A DNA stretch of 64,000 nt from Psococerastis gibbosa (lineage: Eukaryota > Arthropoda > Insecta > Psocodea > Psocidae). How positions within the stretch are numbered: the first letter of the stretch is position 1; each line of letters opens with the position of its first letter. The notes under the pieces were generated by a model. It did no database searches. It worked only from the letters and a program-made list of their open reading frames with translations, and was not told where the DNA came from. The stretch lies in the NCBI GenBank assembly GCA_963971405.1, contig OZ020490.1:27987464-28051463 (forward strand), in the 5' to 3' direction. This document shows, piece after piece, positions 8,931-20,476 of this stretch. Position numbers and translations under genes: made by a program.

Positions 8931-11130
8931 GTTATTGTTAATCAAAATTTTTCAACTATTGTCGTTAAAATGAAATTGTTTTCAACTTTTAGATGGTTTT
9001 TGACGCGGTCAGTTACACTTTTTAACCATTTTATGAACGAGATCCCAGGAAGTGGATCATTTTAATAGTCCTTGCAAGAGGGAAACAAATATTAAGCCTG
9101 AGGTTATCTTTCCATGATTTTTAAAAATATATTCTTTAAAGTCTACCTATAATAATGTATTAGACAATAGTGTTAAAAAAATGTATCGGTCGAAATTAAA
9201 GAAAATATTATTTTGACAAATAAATGTATAAACAGTTATTTATAATAATAATTAAACAGTCGAGATAAAAATTTTTTTTTTTTTAACATTTTTCTATGTA
9301 GCCTACTATTAAAAACACATTTTCAAAGTTTTTATAAATATTCATTGACTGGCCCTGATTTCCGAGAATGGACTTTTATTAATAAAATACGTTAAAGATT
9401 TTTTGGACTCCCTCCAAAACAAAAACCTGGACACGGTCAAGAGTTACATGTCTATATTCTTCAAGTTAGGAAACATGTACACCTTTAAATCCACGAACCG
9501 ACCTGGCTAGCTCATCTTTAATAATGTAGGAAATGATGCCCCAGAGGTTGGCGACACTGAGAAGGCGGTGCGTCAGTTGTTGTGAGATGGCGGATGGTGT
9601 GGGAACGTTTAGTTGCCCACAATAAAATGTGTTTCTGTATTTTGTATTAATAAATCTTTAACTCAAATTAATGTGTATTTACTCCTATAATAATATAATA
9701 GGAGATAAAAACATTGTTTCAAAAGCCCCCGTTAGGAGCAGAAGGGTAAATTACTGGAAAGCATCAATGGACTGCACAGCTGGAAGGTCAGCAAAGGACA
9801 GCATAAGGAAGACAAACTCAGAATTAACAGATGATAAGGGTTGCCGATCAGAAGTAGAAGGTGTGTAAAACAGCGGGCCACCGCGCCCCGGGACCACAAA
9901 TCACCGCACAACCAGACTTATATCGATGGGGAAAATAGAGGTGCCTTTGGGGAGACCTTTTCCTTTCCTTTCCATCCATTTTCTGGATAAATAACTTTCG
10001 GTTGGGCCGTACTCAACGACCAAAATATACTGAGACGTATATTGCAACTGTCCCTGTAAAAAAAAGATGTCATCATTTAGTTTTGACTTAAATGTATACA
10101 TTCAATTAATTTGCTAGAGTTGTACTATAATAAGTAGCTATGATATGATTGGCTGGGATATCTGCGGATACAGTACCGTTTTTAAAATAATATTAAAGGA
10201 AATTGACTAACTTACAGCACTTGTTCGTCTTTAACTGCATCCTAGCGAGGATTGGCTATCCTCATGACAATTTGTACCTTGGAGACTAATGTTGTTCTGA
10301 AATCATGCTTCTACCAATTGTACCATTGCTTGTGTCCATGTCTTTATACCATATGGAAACATTGGGAACACATCATAAGATCCAAGCTACAGTAGGTACA
10401 TTCAAATAATAATAAACGTAATTGGCTGAACGATCCCTGTCGAGGTGGATGTGACTGACACCTGACTGACATGTTTTGCCATTGGAAATCTGCCGGGCCA
10501 CAACTAATTTTAATAATAATAACAAATCAGTTCATTTTAAAAAATGATTCAATTTAAATTTAAATAAATAAATAACTGTCCCTATTCCCCCTATTGGCCC
10601 AATTATACAATACACACACGAATATTGTTCCCATATTCAATCCATTAAATTTATGGGTCAAGAAAATTTTGAAAGTGTAATAACAACAAATTGAGATACA
10701 AATCGTATGCTTCAACCCAAAGCGGCTATTCTGTATTATTACATTATATTTTTACCAACAACAAATTAATTACATAGTTGACATACCGCAAGGCGTGCGG
10801 TTTAACGTTGGTACATTTATAAAATTTACATAATGCTTAAGTTATAATAAAAGAGCATTTAATAAAACGAAACGTTCAGTATGGAGTCGTCTTCAATTAC
10901 AACTAAAACCTAAAACTAAACATGGGGGGAGGGGGGTAGGGGGAGAGGGAAATGTTTATAAAATACTATTTGATGTCATGTTCTCATGTAGCTGGTTGAA
11001 ACTGGTTAAGAATGAAATATTAGGAGTATATGATCCTTGTGTCAAAATAAAAAATAAATACATATACATACAGTTAACGGTTAAATTTACAAATAAATTC
11101 AAATTGGAGAACATGTTTATTATAAGTACT
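8931..11130. other. Gene-free, nothing recognised
   Basis: No confident coding region. The sequence at 9540-9660 has a GC-richer block followed by CACAATAAAATGTG, which could be an old polyadenylation or LTR end, but no partner was found. Confidence 0.35.
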
Positions 11131-11505
11131 TGGTACATTATTATTATTATTATTATTTGTGAGACAATCCAGTTTTGCATTTTCCTTTTGAAAAGATTGA
11201 TGTTGTTTATGTTATGTCCAAGGGCAGTTTGTTGTAATAGGTCTCTCAATTGTGCTTGACTTTGTGTAAGTTTTGGCCGTGTGCGATTTTGTATTAGTGG
11301 TTTTGTTGTAATATATCTAGTGTTATGATGATGAGTGGTTTCTGGGATGTGTGTTTTGTTTTTTTGTATTTCTATTGTAGACTCTTTCACGAACAGTTGT
11401 TTTATAGTTTGTACGTTGTACACCTGCTATTTTTAATAGTTCTCTAGATGGGACTGTGTTGGGTTTTCTATGCATAATTTTCAAAAACATTTTATTCCAT
11501 CTGCC
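11131..11505 (-). pseudogene. LINE ORF2 C-terminal fragment with (TAA)n-type tail
   Basis: Minus strand reads KMFLKIMHRKPNTVPSRELL, then TIKQLFVKESTI, HHHNTRYITTKPL and NLFKRKMQNWI. This succession (HxHNTR, then a final FK..L..W segment) is typical of the last residues of CR1/Jockey-like LINE proteins. The minus-strand 3' end is an (AAT)n microsatellite at 11131-11157, consistent with a LINE 3' tail. Only the tail of the protein remains, in two frames. Confidence 0.65.
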
Positions 11506-11596
11506 AAGTATTTACATACATAATAGTCTTCTTAAAACGAAACAAACAAAAAATCTCAAATCACAAATGAAGTGAAATCGCCGGTGGAATTGCCAC
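11505..11596. mobile_element. Half of a foldback MITE (same family as 14477-14703)
   Basis: CATAATAGTCTTCTTAAAAC through GCCGGTGGAATTGCC matches the right arm of the 14477-14703 foldback with a few changes. The left arm is absent, so this is a solo arm or truncated copy. Confidence 0.65.
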
Positions 11597-12002
11597 CAAA
11601 CAGTAACAAACCAAAATTAAACAATGGCGTCGTCTGATAAATAATTGTAATTAATTTTTGAGAACAAACGAATTATTTCATAATTTAAATCATAAAATTT
11701 CTTGTAGATTATAAAATTAAAAAAAAGACGACGAGCAAACTTACAAAATTGGAAAAAAAATTGAAAACAAAAATGATCAAATTATTGAAAACAAGTGAAA
11801 TGGGGTATAAAAATATTAATGCAACATTTATGATTTTCCGTCAATGACAAAATCAAAATTGAAGAAAAATTGAGGCATGGAATAGCCGCCTAAACACTTC
11901 AAACAAAAAATAAATGTTGTCAAATAAATATTTGACCATGGCGATTATTATTAATCTTAACGTCGGATTAATAATAATAATGTTAACAAGATAATTTTAC
12001 TA
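11597..12002. other. Gene-free AT-rich spacer
   Basis: Nothing recognised between the solo MITE arm and the next inverted-repeat element. Confidence 0.4.
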
Positions 12003-12347
12003 TGGAAAGTGCCATTCAAAATATTGATTGGGTTAAATTTTTAACCCCAAGAATAAGTTATAATACTAAACGGCATAAATGGTCATTTAATAAGAATTAC
12101 TCGCCACTTTTACGTATATCGCATACAGACCTAATACTGAAAGGAGAGTGTGCAATTAGGTTTTCCTCGGCCGTTCACTCTATTCGCCCAAATAAATAAA
12201 TTCCAATTAAGCACAGCTAGTGATAGACTCGGACCAACTGATTTTTGTTCAGACAGGACCGAAAATAAGATTAAAAATAGTCACAAAATTAGGCCCACAG
12301 CTGGGGTTAAAAATGTAATCAAAACAAATTTTGAATAGCACTTTCCA
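12003..12347. mobile_element. MITE-like element with about 45-bp terminal inverted repeats
   Basis: TGGAAAGTGCCATTCAAAAT ... TTTTTAACCCC (12003-12048) is matched in reverse complement at 12302-12347 with a few substitutions. The total is 345 bp. There is no transposase, and the small ORFs inside follow from the element. No clear target duplication was found, so the superfamily is not assigned. Confidence 0.65.
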
Positions 12348-14476
12348 ATTTCCATTCTGAAATCTGGTTTTCATTTTCAATGCCAGGTATTTCGACTACA
12401 AATAATCGCCATAAGTAAGCTCGCGGATAAACCGGGGGGGGGGGGGGTTCTATTTGGAGGTGAGTATAAAAATTAATAATCCATGAACTGTATGGCCTAC
12501 ATCCCGGTTTAGTGTAATACAATACAATACCATTATCAGGCATGTTCTATAGGATATTTGTATTTAAAACAATCAGAACACTCGCTTAAAAGTGAAAACC
12601 ATTAAATAAATAAGAGGCTTTCCTCAGAGGGATGATTGCTTTCAATTTGGAATTGACTTGGTTGCATAATCACAACCCCGCAGGAAATTACAATTGTCAT
12701 TTTATCACGTTAACATGACCTGAAGTCTTTGGAAAACTCATGCAGCTGAAAAAGTTGCAGTGTTCAAGACTCCAAACTTAAATTGAAAATTTTGCCTCCG
12801 GTACCTTCACTCGGTCGCCAGACATGTTGCTGTGTCACCCCGTCATCAGGCTTACAAACGATTGCATTTAAATTTAATAATGTGTTTTCTGTATAATTAT
12901 TTTATTTTTTAACATGTTGCTGCGGGGACGTTGCGGGGATAATATTTTGCCCAGGAGTTGTAGTCTATCTAAAAAATTTACAAGAGTATAGAACTAAACA
13001 AGTTATCAAATTTTATTGCGAATGAATTGATACCACGATAGACGGGGGTGCCGGTCCTGGGGTGCGCCAAATGGAGGAAAAAATATTAATGAAAAATAGG
13101 GATTTAAATCGTAAAAAGGAAATAAATAAATAACATTTAACAAAAGTGGGAAACCAACAAGTTTCAAGTTGTAGCACAAAGAGATGAGATTTCGGATGAG
13201 TCCTGAGTGATAGCTAAATGCTGAAGAACCGCGGTACGAGTGAACGCTTCCTATTTCTCAATTAGTGTATAGAGTGTCTAGTTTCATGGCAAATTAATTC
13301 TCTTAGTGGGTTGTCTTGACTTTCCCTATCACAAAGCACTGCATTGATCATAGGAACAAACGATTGCGTACTGCGTAGTCAACAACGGGCAGGCCAATAA
13401 AACACAGTACAGAACCAAACTATCAAGGGGTAACCGAGCTATTGGGTTTGGTTTACACTAATATCGACTAAAACATTATTTGGACCATCACAATCACAAA
13501 GCTTTCCCTATACTAATGTATAATAATAATAATCGTTATATTCCCAAAATTACAATAGGTACCACATAATATGTGAACCAACGAAGATGTTTGGGATCCC
13601 TCACTAGGAGTGCTTTTTTCAGCACGTGGATAGTGAGGTGCAGCCAATAGTTACAAAGGTAAGCTAAGATTAAAATAAATTAAATATACTACACGGTAAC
13701 AATATCTGCTGGCTTTTCCAATCAATATGACTTGCATTTCTTGCTGAATTGGAAAAGGCTAATAGGAAAGCAATAATCTCCATTGTATTTGACGAGGCAG
13801 CTAAATCCTCAAAAGAAAAATGAAACAATAAATTAGAGGAAAAAAAATGGATTTAATCAATAAATAAAAATTTTAATTCAAAATTAAATTCAACGCATAT
13901 AACGACTGGCTTCACCTGTTAATAATTTGGTAATAGACCAATAGACGTTGATGAGTAAAGGTGGAAACACCGCACCGTCGCCCGTCGGCAACTTTACAAT
14001 AAACCCATCACTTTTAGGTCTGCAGACAGCAGACCTGGCACTGGATCAACTCTATGTGTCATGAGAGTAACCTTTTTCACATTTTTCAATGCTTTGTTCA
14101 ATGATCGGTTTGATCACTTTATTATTTCACTTCGTTACTCATTTTATTTTCAAATTGAAAGTATTTGACTCGGAGAAAGCACAGCTCGAAATGGAAATTG
14201 TATAAGGTAGCCGCGTCAATTTTTGGATTTGAAAGGAAAATCGTCGGGAATATGTACAGTAAATTAATTTTTAATTTGCAGACGTAAATTTTAACGTTGA
14301 GGGTTATATTTAGTTACTGGAGATTTTAAATCATAAATATAGCATGTTCATGTATAGACCAGACTTGTTTGTAAACATCAACAACACCCAGTCGATGTCA
14401 TTCGCATTCTATAAGCTGTATAAAATAAACCTATAGGTATACTAACTTACTATATGTGCAATGTAGCCATGTCTAT
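12348..14476. other. Gene-free, nothing recognised
   Basis: AT-rich, with a G15 run at about 12434. No ORF, RNA gene or repeat shared with other parts of the window could be supported. Confidence 0.35.
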
Positions 14477-14703
14477 GGCGGCAATTCCACCGGCGAATTT
14501 ACTTCATTTGTGATTTGACATTTCTTGTTTGTTTTGTTTTAAGGAGACTATTATGTAACTTATCTATTATAAATTAATCAATAATAACTCTCTACCATAT
14601 TACAACTTAATTTATAATAGACAAGTATCTACATAATAGTCTCCTTAAAACAAAACAAACAAAAAATCAGAAATGAAGTAAATTTGCCGGTGGAATTGCC
14701 GCC
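14477..14703. mobile_element. Foldback MITE
   Basis: 227-bp element that is one long imperfect palindrome. It begins GGCGGCAATTCCACCGGC and ends with the complement; arms of roughly 100 bp enclose a short loop. Flanks TAT and TAT suggest a 2-3 bp target duplication. No coding capacity. Confidence 0.8.
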
Positions 14704-15196
14704 TATATATACAAACAATAATATTAAATCTGACGTTATGGATCTTCTTCGAACTTTAAAAATTAATTTATGAATTTAATTTAGAGATGCTTGCCAGTTT
14801 CAATACAATTGTCAGGTCAATTGTGTGAGTTGTTTTGAACATGAACTGAGGTCCATTAATAGGCAATACACAATACAACTATAAACTTAATGTTAAATCA
14901 CCTGAAGATGACATTGCTGGAGAAACCGGTCAGTTTTGAAGTTGCATTTTATTTAATTTCATCAGCCTCCAAAATTCCAAAGTATTGTAGGTTAGGAGAC
15001 CATCACTAGCATTTTATAGCTACACCACATCCGCGTTTTCTTTATAAAAATGCCTCAAGTCATTTTTAACTGTGAACCTTTGACTACTGTACACATACAG
15101 CCTACCCTCCCTAAATAATTTCAGTCTAAAATATTGAAGGAGCTATACCTTTTTTTCCACTAGTCCAAGTCAGCCGTCAGAAAGTGCACTTTTTCA
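14704..15196. other. Gene-free spacer with a weak hammerhead-like word
   Basis: At 14901-14932 CACCTGAAGATG...GAGAAACCGGTC echoes the CTGAAGA...GAAAC pattern seen at 6160, but stem II is poor here. Otherwise nothing is recognised. Confidence 0.3.
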
Positions 15197-15505
15197 TTGA
15201 AACACTCAACACTCAGCGATCAGTATGTCACCAACAAGCACCCAACTATTTTTCACCCGGAACTGGTTATGGGTCCCGACACTAATTTTTATATAAGAAC
15301 AGTTGATAATGGTTTCGGTGAAAAAGATTGGTACTCGACAGAGGCTAAGTGGGCCTGGAGTGTTAACTTTGAGTATGTGGCTGCGACAGGGCACCGTACG
15401 TGGCGGGGGCTGCAGGCCGACTGGCAGGGCCCTCCCCGACCGGCCGCGGCCTCCCCCGTCCAGAACCAGATATCTCCCCGTTGTGTTTGCCTGGTTAACT
15501 CGTAA
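15197..15505 (+). CDS. Unrecognised 102-codon ORF in a GC-rich island
   Basis: The ORF covers a patch whose second half (about 15390-15480) is far more GC-rich than the surroundings. The protein has an aromatic-rich centre (KDWYSTEAKWAWSVNFEY) and a Pro/Ala-rich tail. I recognise no domain. It could be an exon, a CpG-rich regulatory patch or chance, and overlapping frames on both strands are also open. No splice sites or neighbours support it. Confidence 0.15.
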   Translation: MKHSTLSDQYVTNKHPTIFHPELVMGPDTNFYIRTVDNGFGEKDWYSTEAKWAWSVNFEYVAATGHRTWRGLQADWQGPPRPAAASPVQNQISPRCVCLVNS

Positions 15506-15652
15506 TTAATTGTTGTCAATTGTTTATTATCAATCTGGTTGTGGCAATCCAATTAATACAGATGATTTGGCTTTGAGTGCTATAACTTGATAACTTGTAT
15601 TGGTTATTTATTAGTGAAATTCTTGTTCTCGTATACTGTACTTGCATGTATA

Positions 15653-16056
15653 CAGGGCCGGATTAGCCTTCTCTGGGCCCCTATAGGCAATGAAATTGGT
15701 GGGCCCCTGCCGGCCCTCCCCCCTCTATGAGTTCTATGTTTATATAGTCTTCTAGGCAAGGTGACTAACATTGCAACTAACAACTAATAATACTAAACAA
15801 TAAATACATCATTATTTTGAAGTTTTGGGGGGAAACTTTCTGTTTTAAAAATTTGAGTTTTACAATATTATGAAAATTTTTCAAGGCATTATGAAAAGCT
15901 TTGAAAAATTACATAATAAATTGTAAAAAAATTTGTGGGCCCTCAGGCAACTCTGGGCTCTTTGGCAACTCTTGGCTCTTAGGCAGCTCTGGGCCCTTAG
16001 GCAACTGTGGGCCCTTAGGCAGTTGCCTAGTGTGCCTAGTTGGTGGTCCGGCACTG
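15653..16056. mobile_element. hAT-type MITE with internal 20-bp repeats
   Basis: Termini CAGGGCCGGATTAGCC and GGTCCGGCACTG belong to the same terminal family as 21711-21924. Flanks CATGTATA and GATGTATA agree at 7 of 8 positions. Inside, 15945-16025 holds about four degenerate copies of a roughly 20-bp unit like GGCAACTCTGGGCTCTTA. Confidence 0.7.
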
Positions 16057-16248
16057 GATGTATAGACGATATCAATAACAATGTACACTGCAATAGCTAC
16101 ATGTCAACAAGCTGTCAACATACCGCGCATGCGCATGTACAGAAGAAGTAATTGCTGCAATTCACTAAGCCTATGCATTTCAACAAAATAGAAGCAATGA
16201 CGATCAACAAACACTACCTGGTAACCGGTCACCGGTGGAGTGTTACTG

Positions 16249-16498
16249 CAGTGGCGTAACAGAAGGGTAGCAAGTCATGCAAGGGGGCCCCCGCAGAAAG
16301 GAAAAAAAAACGTAAATTATTGGAAAAATATATAAAATTAAAAGAAAAACTAATATATAAAAAAAGAGAATGAAAACAAAAGCTAATTTCGCGCCAGAGA
16401 GTTAAGTGATGTACGTGATTGCAAAAAATTGTAAGGGGGGGGGGGGCGCCCACTGCTCTGTCTTTCGTAAGGGCACACTAAAATTTGTTACGCCACTG
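16249..16498. mobile_element. Inverted-repeat element with CAGTGGCGTAACA termini
   Basis: Exact 13-bp terminal inverted repeats (CAGTGGCGTAACA / TGTTACGCCACTG), a G13 run near the right end and no coding capacity. Termini are of the hAT-like type common in this window, but the flanking 8-mers do not match convincingly. Confidence 0.65.
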
Positions 16499-16959
16499 CT
16501 TGTTAGCCTAACCGCTAAATATTTTTGGGGTTCTCGGACAATAAAATATTTTAACTAATGAGTCTGCCCTGCATCGTATTTTGATGCGTCTGTTGAGACT
16601 TAATTAAGACACATACTCGTAAGTTGGTTTGCTTATCAGTTATCGTATAAAATTATCAGCTGTGTATCTCTGTTGGCACGGCCGTAATCAGGGGTTTGGG
16701 GTGTTCCAACAAAATTACTTTAGTCTTAATCCGTAAATACAGTAGCATGCTTCGCACACTTTGTCTCAAAGGCTATAACTAAAAAGTTGATTTTGAGACT
16801 ATTAAACTGTTCTGGCCATTTAGCCAATAACCCAATAGTTAATCAGAAGTAGCCTGATTTCAACTGGGTATTAATTATAAATCCTCATTTATTGCGACAA
16901 ATTAAAAGATAGACCGATAGACGTCCTCCAATTTACAGCCGTTGTAAAGAAGTTGTGGG
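16499..16959. other. Gene-free, nothing recognised
   Basis: No feature supported. Confidence 0.35.
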
Positions 16960-17330
16960 ATACGATACACTGGGAAATCCCCACGGGACATAACCCCTTC
17001 TGGTACTGAAGCCACGGGAATTGGCGGGCAGCGATTGGCGGAGAGAGGACCCGCCCCCGCGTGTAATGGGGCACTTGTCGCCGTGTCATTAGACAGTAAT
17101 AGATTCGTAGCGACACTTGTACTATAGTTTAAATCGATTAGAGTGACAGCGAGCGCGCATGCGTCACAGCCCAGCATCTCTTTCAATTGGCGACGCAATT
17201 GAAATAACTCACCGCTCTGCACCACTTCTCACCGATGCGACACTTATGCATTATATGCTATAGTTTAAATCGATTAAAGATTAGAGTGACAGCGAGCGCG
17301 CATGCTCAGCATCGCTTTAAATTCGCGCTG
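16960..17330. repeat. GC-richer block with a direct duplication and NRF1-like words
   Basis: CTATAGTTTAAATCGATT ... GACAGCGAGCGCGCATGC occurs at 17123-17165 and again at 17259-17306. Each copy has a GCGCATGC word (NRF1-like). The block also has two GATTGG/ATTGGC words and CCCGCCCCCG at about 17050. It resembles promoter-type sequence, but no gene start can be attached. Confidence 0.4.
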
Positions 17331-17349
17331 ATGAAAATTGAACTAATTG

Positions 17350-17960
17350 TTCGCGTTATATCAATTCTCAACAAGGACGCTGAGTCAGTTCTACAGCAAA
17401 AAGCCTAGAAACAGTGTGCTGTATCTACCTAACGCTAACCTAAACCAACCTCACGTACCAGGCATTGTCCTAACTTCAAAACAACCCCACTCAAAACTAT
17501 TGAACAATTTGCTCATTAGAGAAAGGAAGATGTGGACAAAGACGGAAATGGTTCCATATGGTATGAATGGACACAAGCTGTGGAGAACAGAATTTATGCG
17601 TATTTGAAATGTGCGTATACGCAGACGAATATATCCTGGAGAGATTTTGTCAATAATGCTGAGGTCCTGAGGTAAATGGATGCAGAAGCTGAGTTGCTGC
17701 TGACGGCTAAGGAACGGAAACCTAGATAACAATGTGATGAGGAACGACATGCAATGTAATAATCCATCAAGGGAAGATATAGAAGGACACAGGGCTGTCA
17801 GGGCTTCCGGCTGGAGAAGAACATTCTGGTTGAAATACCTGAGGCAGTGGTTGGATGTTAGCAACCCATTCGGAACAGCAGTCTCCAAGGTCCAATGGCT
17901 GTGATGGTCACCAATCTTCGACAGAAGGGCATTAAAGGAGAATACGGGGTTGGCACGCGA
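17350..17960 (+). pseudogene. Decayed LINE C-terminal remnant
   Basis: Scattered plus-strand frames give NISWRDFVNNAEVLR (about 17620-17670) and then EGHRAVRASGWRRTFWLKYL...SKVQWL (about 17780-17900). These match the order of the C terminus of RTE/R1-like LINE proteins, where I.W...V.N.EVL precedes GR.R.SWL.NL. Stops and frame changes separate them. The long minus-strand frame across this stretch is its shadow. Confidence 0.45.
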
Positions 17961-19636
17961 GTTTCCACCTTGCCTATATGCGTTCATATTTCCATACCTT
18001 TGATTCTTAAAGTCCCATGCCTATGTAGATGCTTTCTACAAAGTTGAAAGGTATTTTTCTATAGTTGCACTCTGTATAATTGTCGTTATCACCCTCTGTG
18101 ATAACGCAGACGATTTCTAACAATTTGCTCCAAAAGACAGGTTCAAAAGACTGTTTCGGGTATCTAGTATGGGAAAGCCGATAGTGTGGCATGAGAGATA
18201 TGAGAGTGATGGCCAGATGGTGTAGACGTTAGAGACGATTCAATTTAGGTGGGGGTCATCACTGGGTCAACTATTAATTCATTGTAATCTGCAGCTAATA
18301 GATAGATAGGACAACAGTCAACAGCTAATAGATATGAAAACTCTGCCGCTGATAACTTCATTGAAAATATTAGGACAAGTCTGCCCACCAAAATATCATG
18401 TGACAACAATACTATGTAAATGTAAAAAACATCATGGCAGTCATTAAACAAATTATTATCATTCGCTAGTTTTATACGGAGAACCCTCAACCCCGCACTG
18501 GCTCACACCCTGCTTTGGTTTCTCCTTATACTTATATTTAGCTTATATAGTTTAGCTTTTGGGTTATCTTTATTAGTGTCGCTAGTCCGCTCTGTAGGTA
18601 ATGATTGTTATGAGAATATAAGTTTTTTGAAATGTTAAAATATGGTTTAATAATTCTATTTATGGCTCCTTTATTTCGGCTAAGTTGAGGATTAACGCAA
18701 TTTTTATTAGGATTAATTAGATTTAGATTTATACTTGAATGAAGAGATTTTAATTTTTTATAAAAATTAAATAATCTTATAGTAAACTACAGTAACAGTA
18801 CAATACTTGAACTCGATCCGGAGTGCTACTGCTCCAGGCTGCGGTTTGCTCCTGCTGTTAACATACAGTCCTGCTAACTATTTTGTTATACATGAAATTC
18901 TTTCTTAAGATTTTATTTAAGTATTGGCTAGATTATGATATCAATTTTATAAAATGAGTGGAAAAGCATCGCTTCACCCGATATTATGTAACCCTTTGTT
19001 CCGGGTGAGTAACCCCGAAATAATTAATGGAAAAGTAAACCATCATTTTGGCCCGCGCTGAAATCAATGAATTTCATAAAGAGGAAGTTTGACACCAATT
19101 ACGAATTTTAGGCATCGCCATATTTGTCAATTTCTCATGAAATATCGATCATAGAGTCATAAATGAACTAGAAGATATACTCCTCTACATTTTGATACTT
19201 ACAATAATATGCAGTCGGAACTAACACTGTTTGGCCACAGTTTTTCATTTTGAAGCCGTGAGAACAATTTTTTTTGACCGTCTACTGTTTCGTCACTTTC
19301 GTCAACAATAATAAATTCGTAATATACCTTTACTTGAATGGAACTTTTGATTTTACAATTTCAACAATTCGTTGGGGGGGGGGGGGGTACTTTTCAGCCC
19401 ATGCCTGCTTACATTTATATACGAATTTATATTTTAAGACCATGAAATATAATTTTATTGCAAAGCTTAGCGGATCACAACTTGATGGACCGCAGACAAT
19501 TGAGCCCAATGCCGCCAACTTGTCTACAGTATGTAAGTATATCGGTTAAGTAGTGCCAAGCATACAAAATGTGAGCGAAGCCGGGTTGCAGTGCATTTTA
19601 TGTTAAATGTTTCTCACACGCGTTATAGTAGTTATT
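17961..19636. other. Gene-free, nothing firm
   Basis: AT-rich. Minus-strand frames at 18540-18780 could be another worn LINE tail, but no motif is strong enough. There is a G13 run at about 19375. Confidence 0.3.
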
Positions 19637-20476
19637 GCTTTCCAATTTATACGTAGTATAAGGAAAGCTTTGTGATGGTCGAAATTTTCGATTCCGAGAT
19701 TTCAACGGATTTACACGTTTTGAGGTCCCAGGAACCCAAAAAAGTGGTTTTTACAAAATGTCTGTCTGTCGGTCTGTCTGTCTGTTCGTCGATTTCCGGG
19801 CAAACTACTCAGTGGATTTGAGTGAAATTTGGCATGTAGGTTCACAAAAATCATACCTCGGGACCATTTTTTTTTTTTGGGCTAACTCAATTTGGGGGGT
19901 TTTTATTTTCAAAAAACTCCAAAAAAACGTCTAAAAAAATTATTTCTCAAAAACGGCTCCAACGATTTCTTTTAAATTCTCGTAGATTGTAGTCGTTAAT
20001 AATGTTGACAAAATGCGGGGGGTCGCTTGCCCCTTGATAGTTTGCTTCTGGGGGTAAAAAAATAAAAATTACTAAAATTTAATGAAAAAATGACTAAAAA
20101 ATGCGAAACCTTTCTATCGATGATTTCTACCTTCAAGCATGTTTTAGGTGTTAAATTGAGTAACGAAACCGGATAGGTTGCTTTCCCAAAAAAATATTTG
20201 GTTTTGCCCAAAAAATTATTTTTTGAAAAAAATGATAGAAAATTCGCGCTCAAATGCATTGCATGCCCTGCCATTATTGCTGTGTGGTAATTAATGTGTT
20301 TGTTTGACCTATCGAGAATTTACCTCACTTCCAGTGACGTCAGGTGGACAACCGCCCCCCCCCCCCCCCCGAGATATCGGAAATTTAAACATAGGAAAAA
20401 TATTACTAATTTCCTCTATCTAATAATTTTGATAAATTGGAAAGCATGTTCGAGTGAACTCGGACCGGTTCTTTTA
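19637..20476 (+). repeat. Family A repeat, full-length copy
   Basis: Begins GCTTTCCAATTTATACG and has the complement GATAAATTGGAAAGC at 20431-20445, followed by the tail CGAGTGAACTCGGACCGG. Internal landmarks in order: a GTCT-type microsatellite (about 19762-19792), TGAAATTTGGCATGTAGG, GGGCTAACTCAATTTGG, AAAACGGCTCCAACG, GGGGTCGCTTGCCCC, a C16 run. No protein is encoded; the best reading frames contain only RQTD-type repeats. The element looks like a non-autonomous mobile repeat of unknown class. Confidence 0.85.

Noticed and set aside
10956-11423. 155-codon minus-strand ORF as an intact gene
   Set aside because: Only its first part matches a LINE C-terminus; the rest reads through the (AAT)n tail and AT-rich DNA.
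17451-17987. 178-codon minus-strand ORF
   Set aside because: It lies opposite decayed LINE C-terminal sequence on the plus strand and has no recognisable domain; a chance frame.
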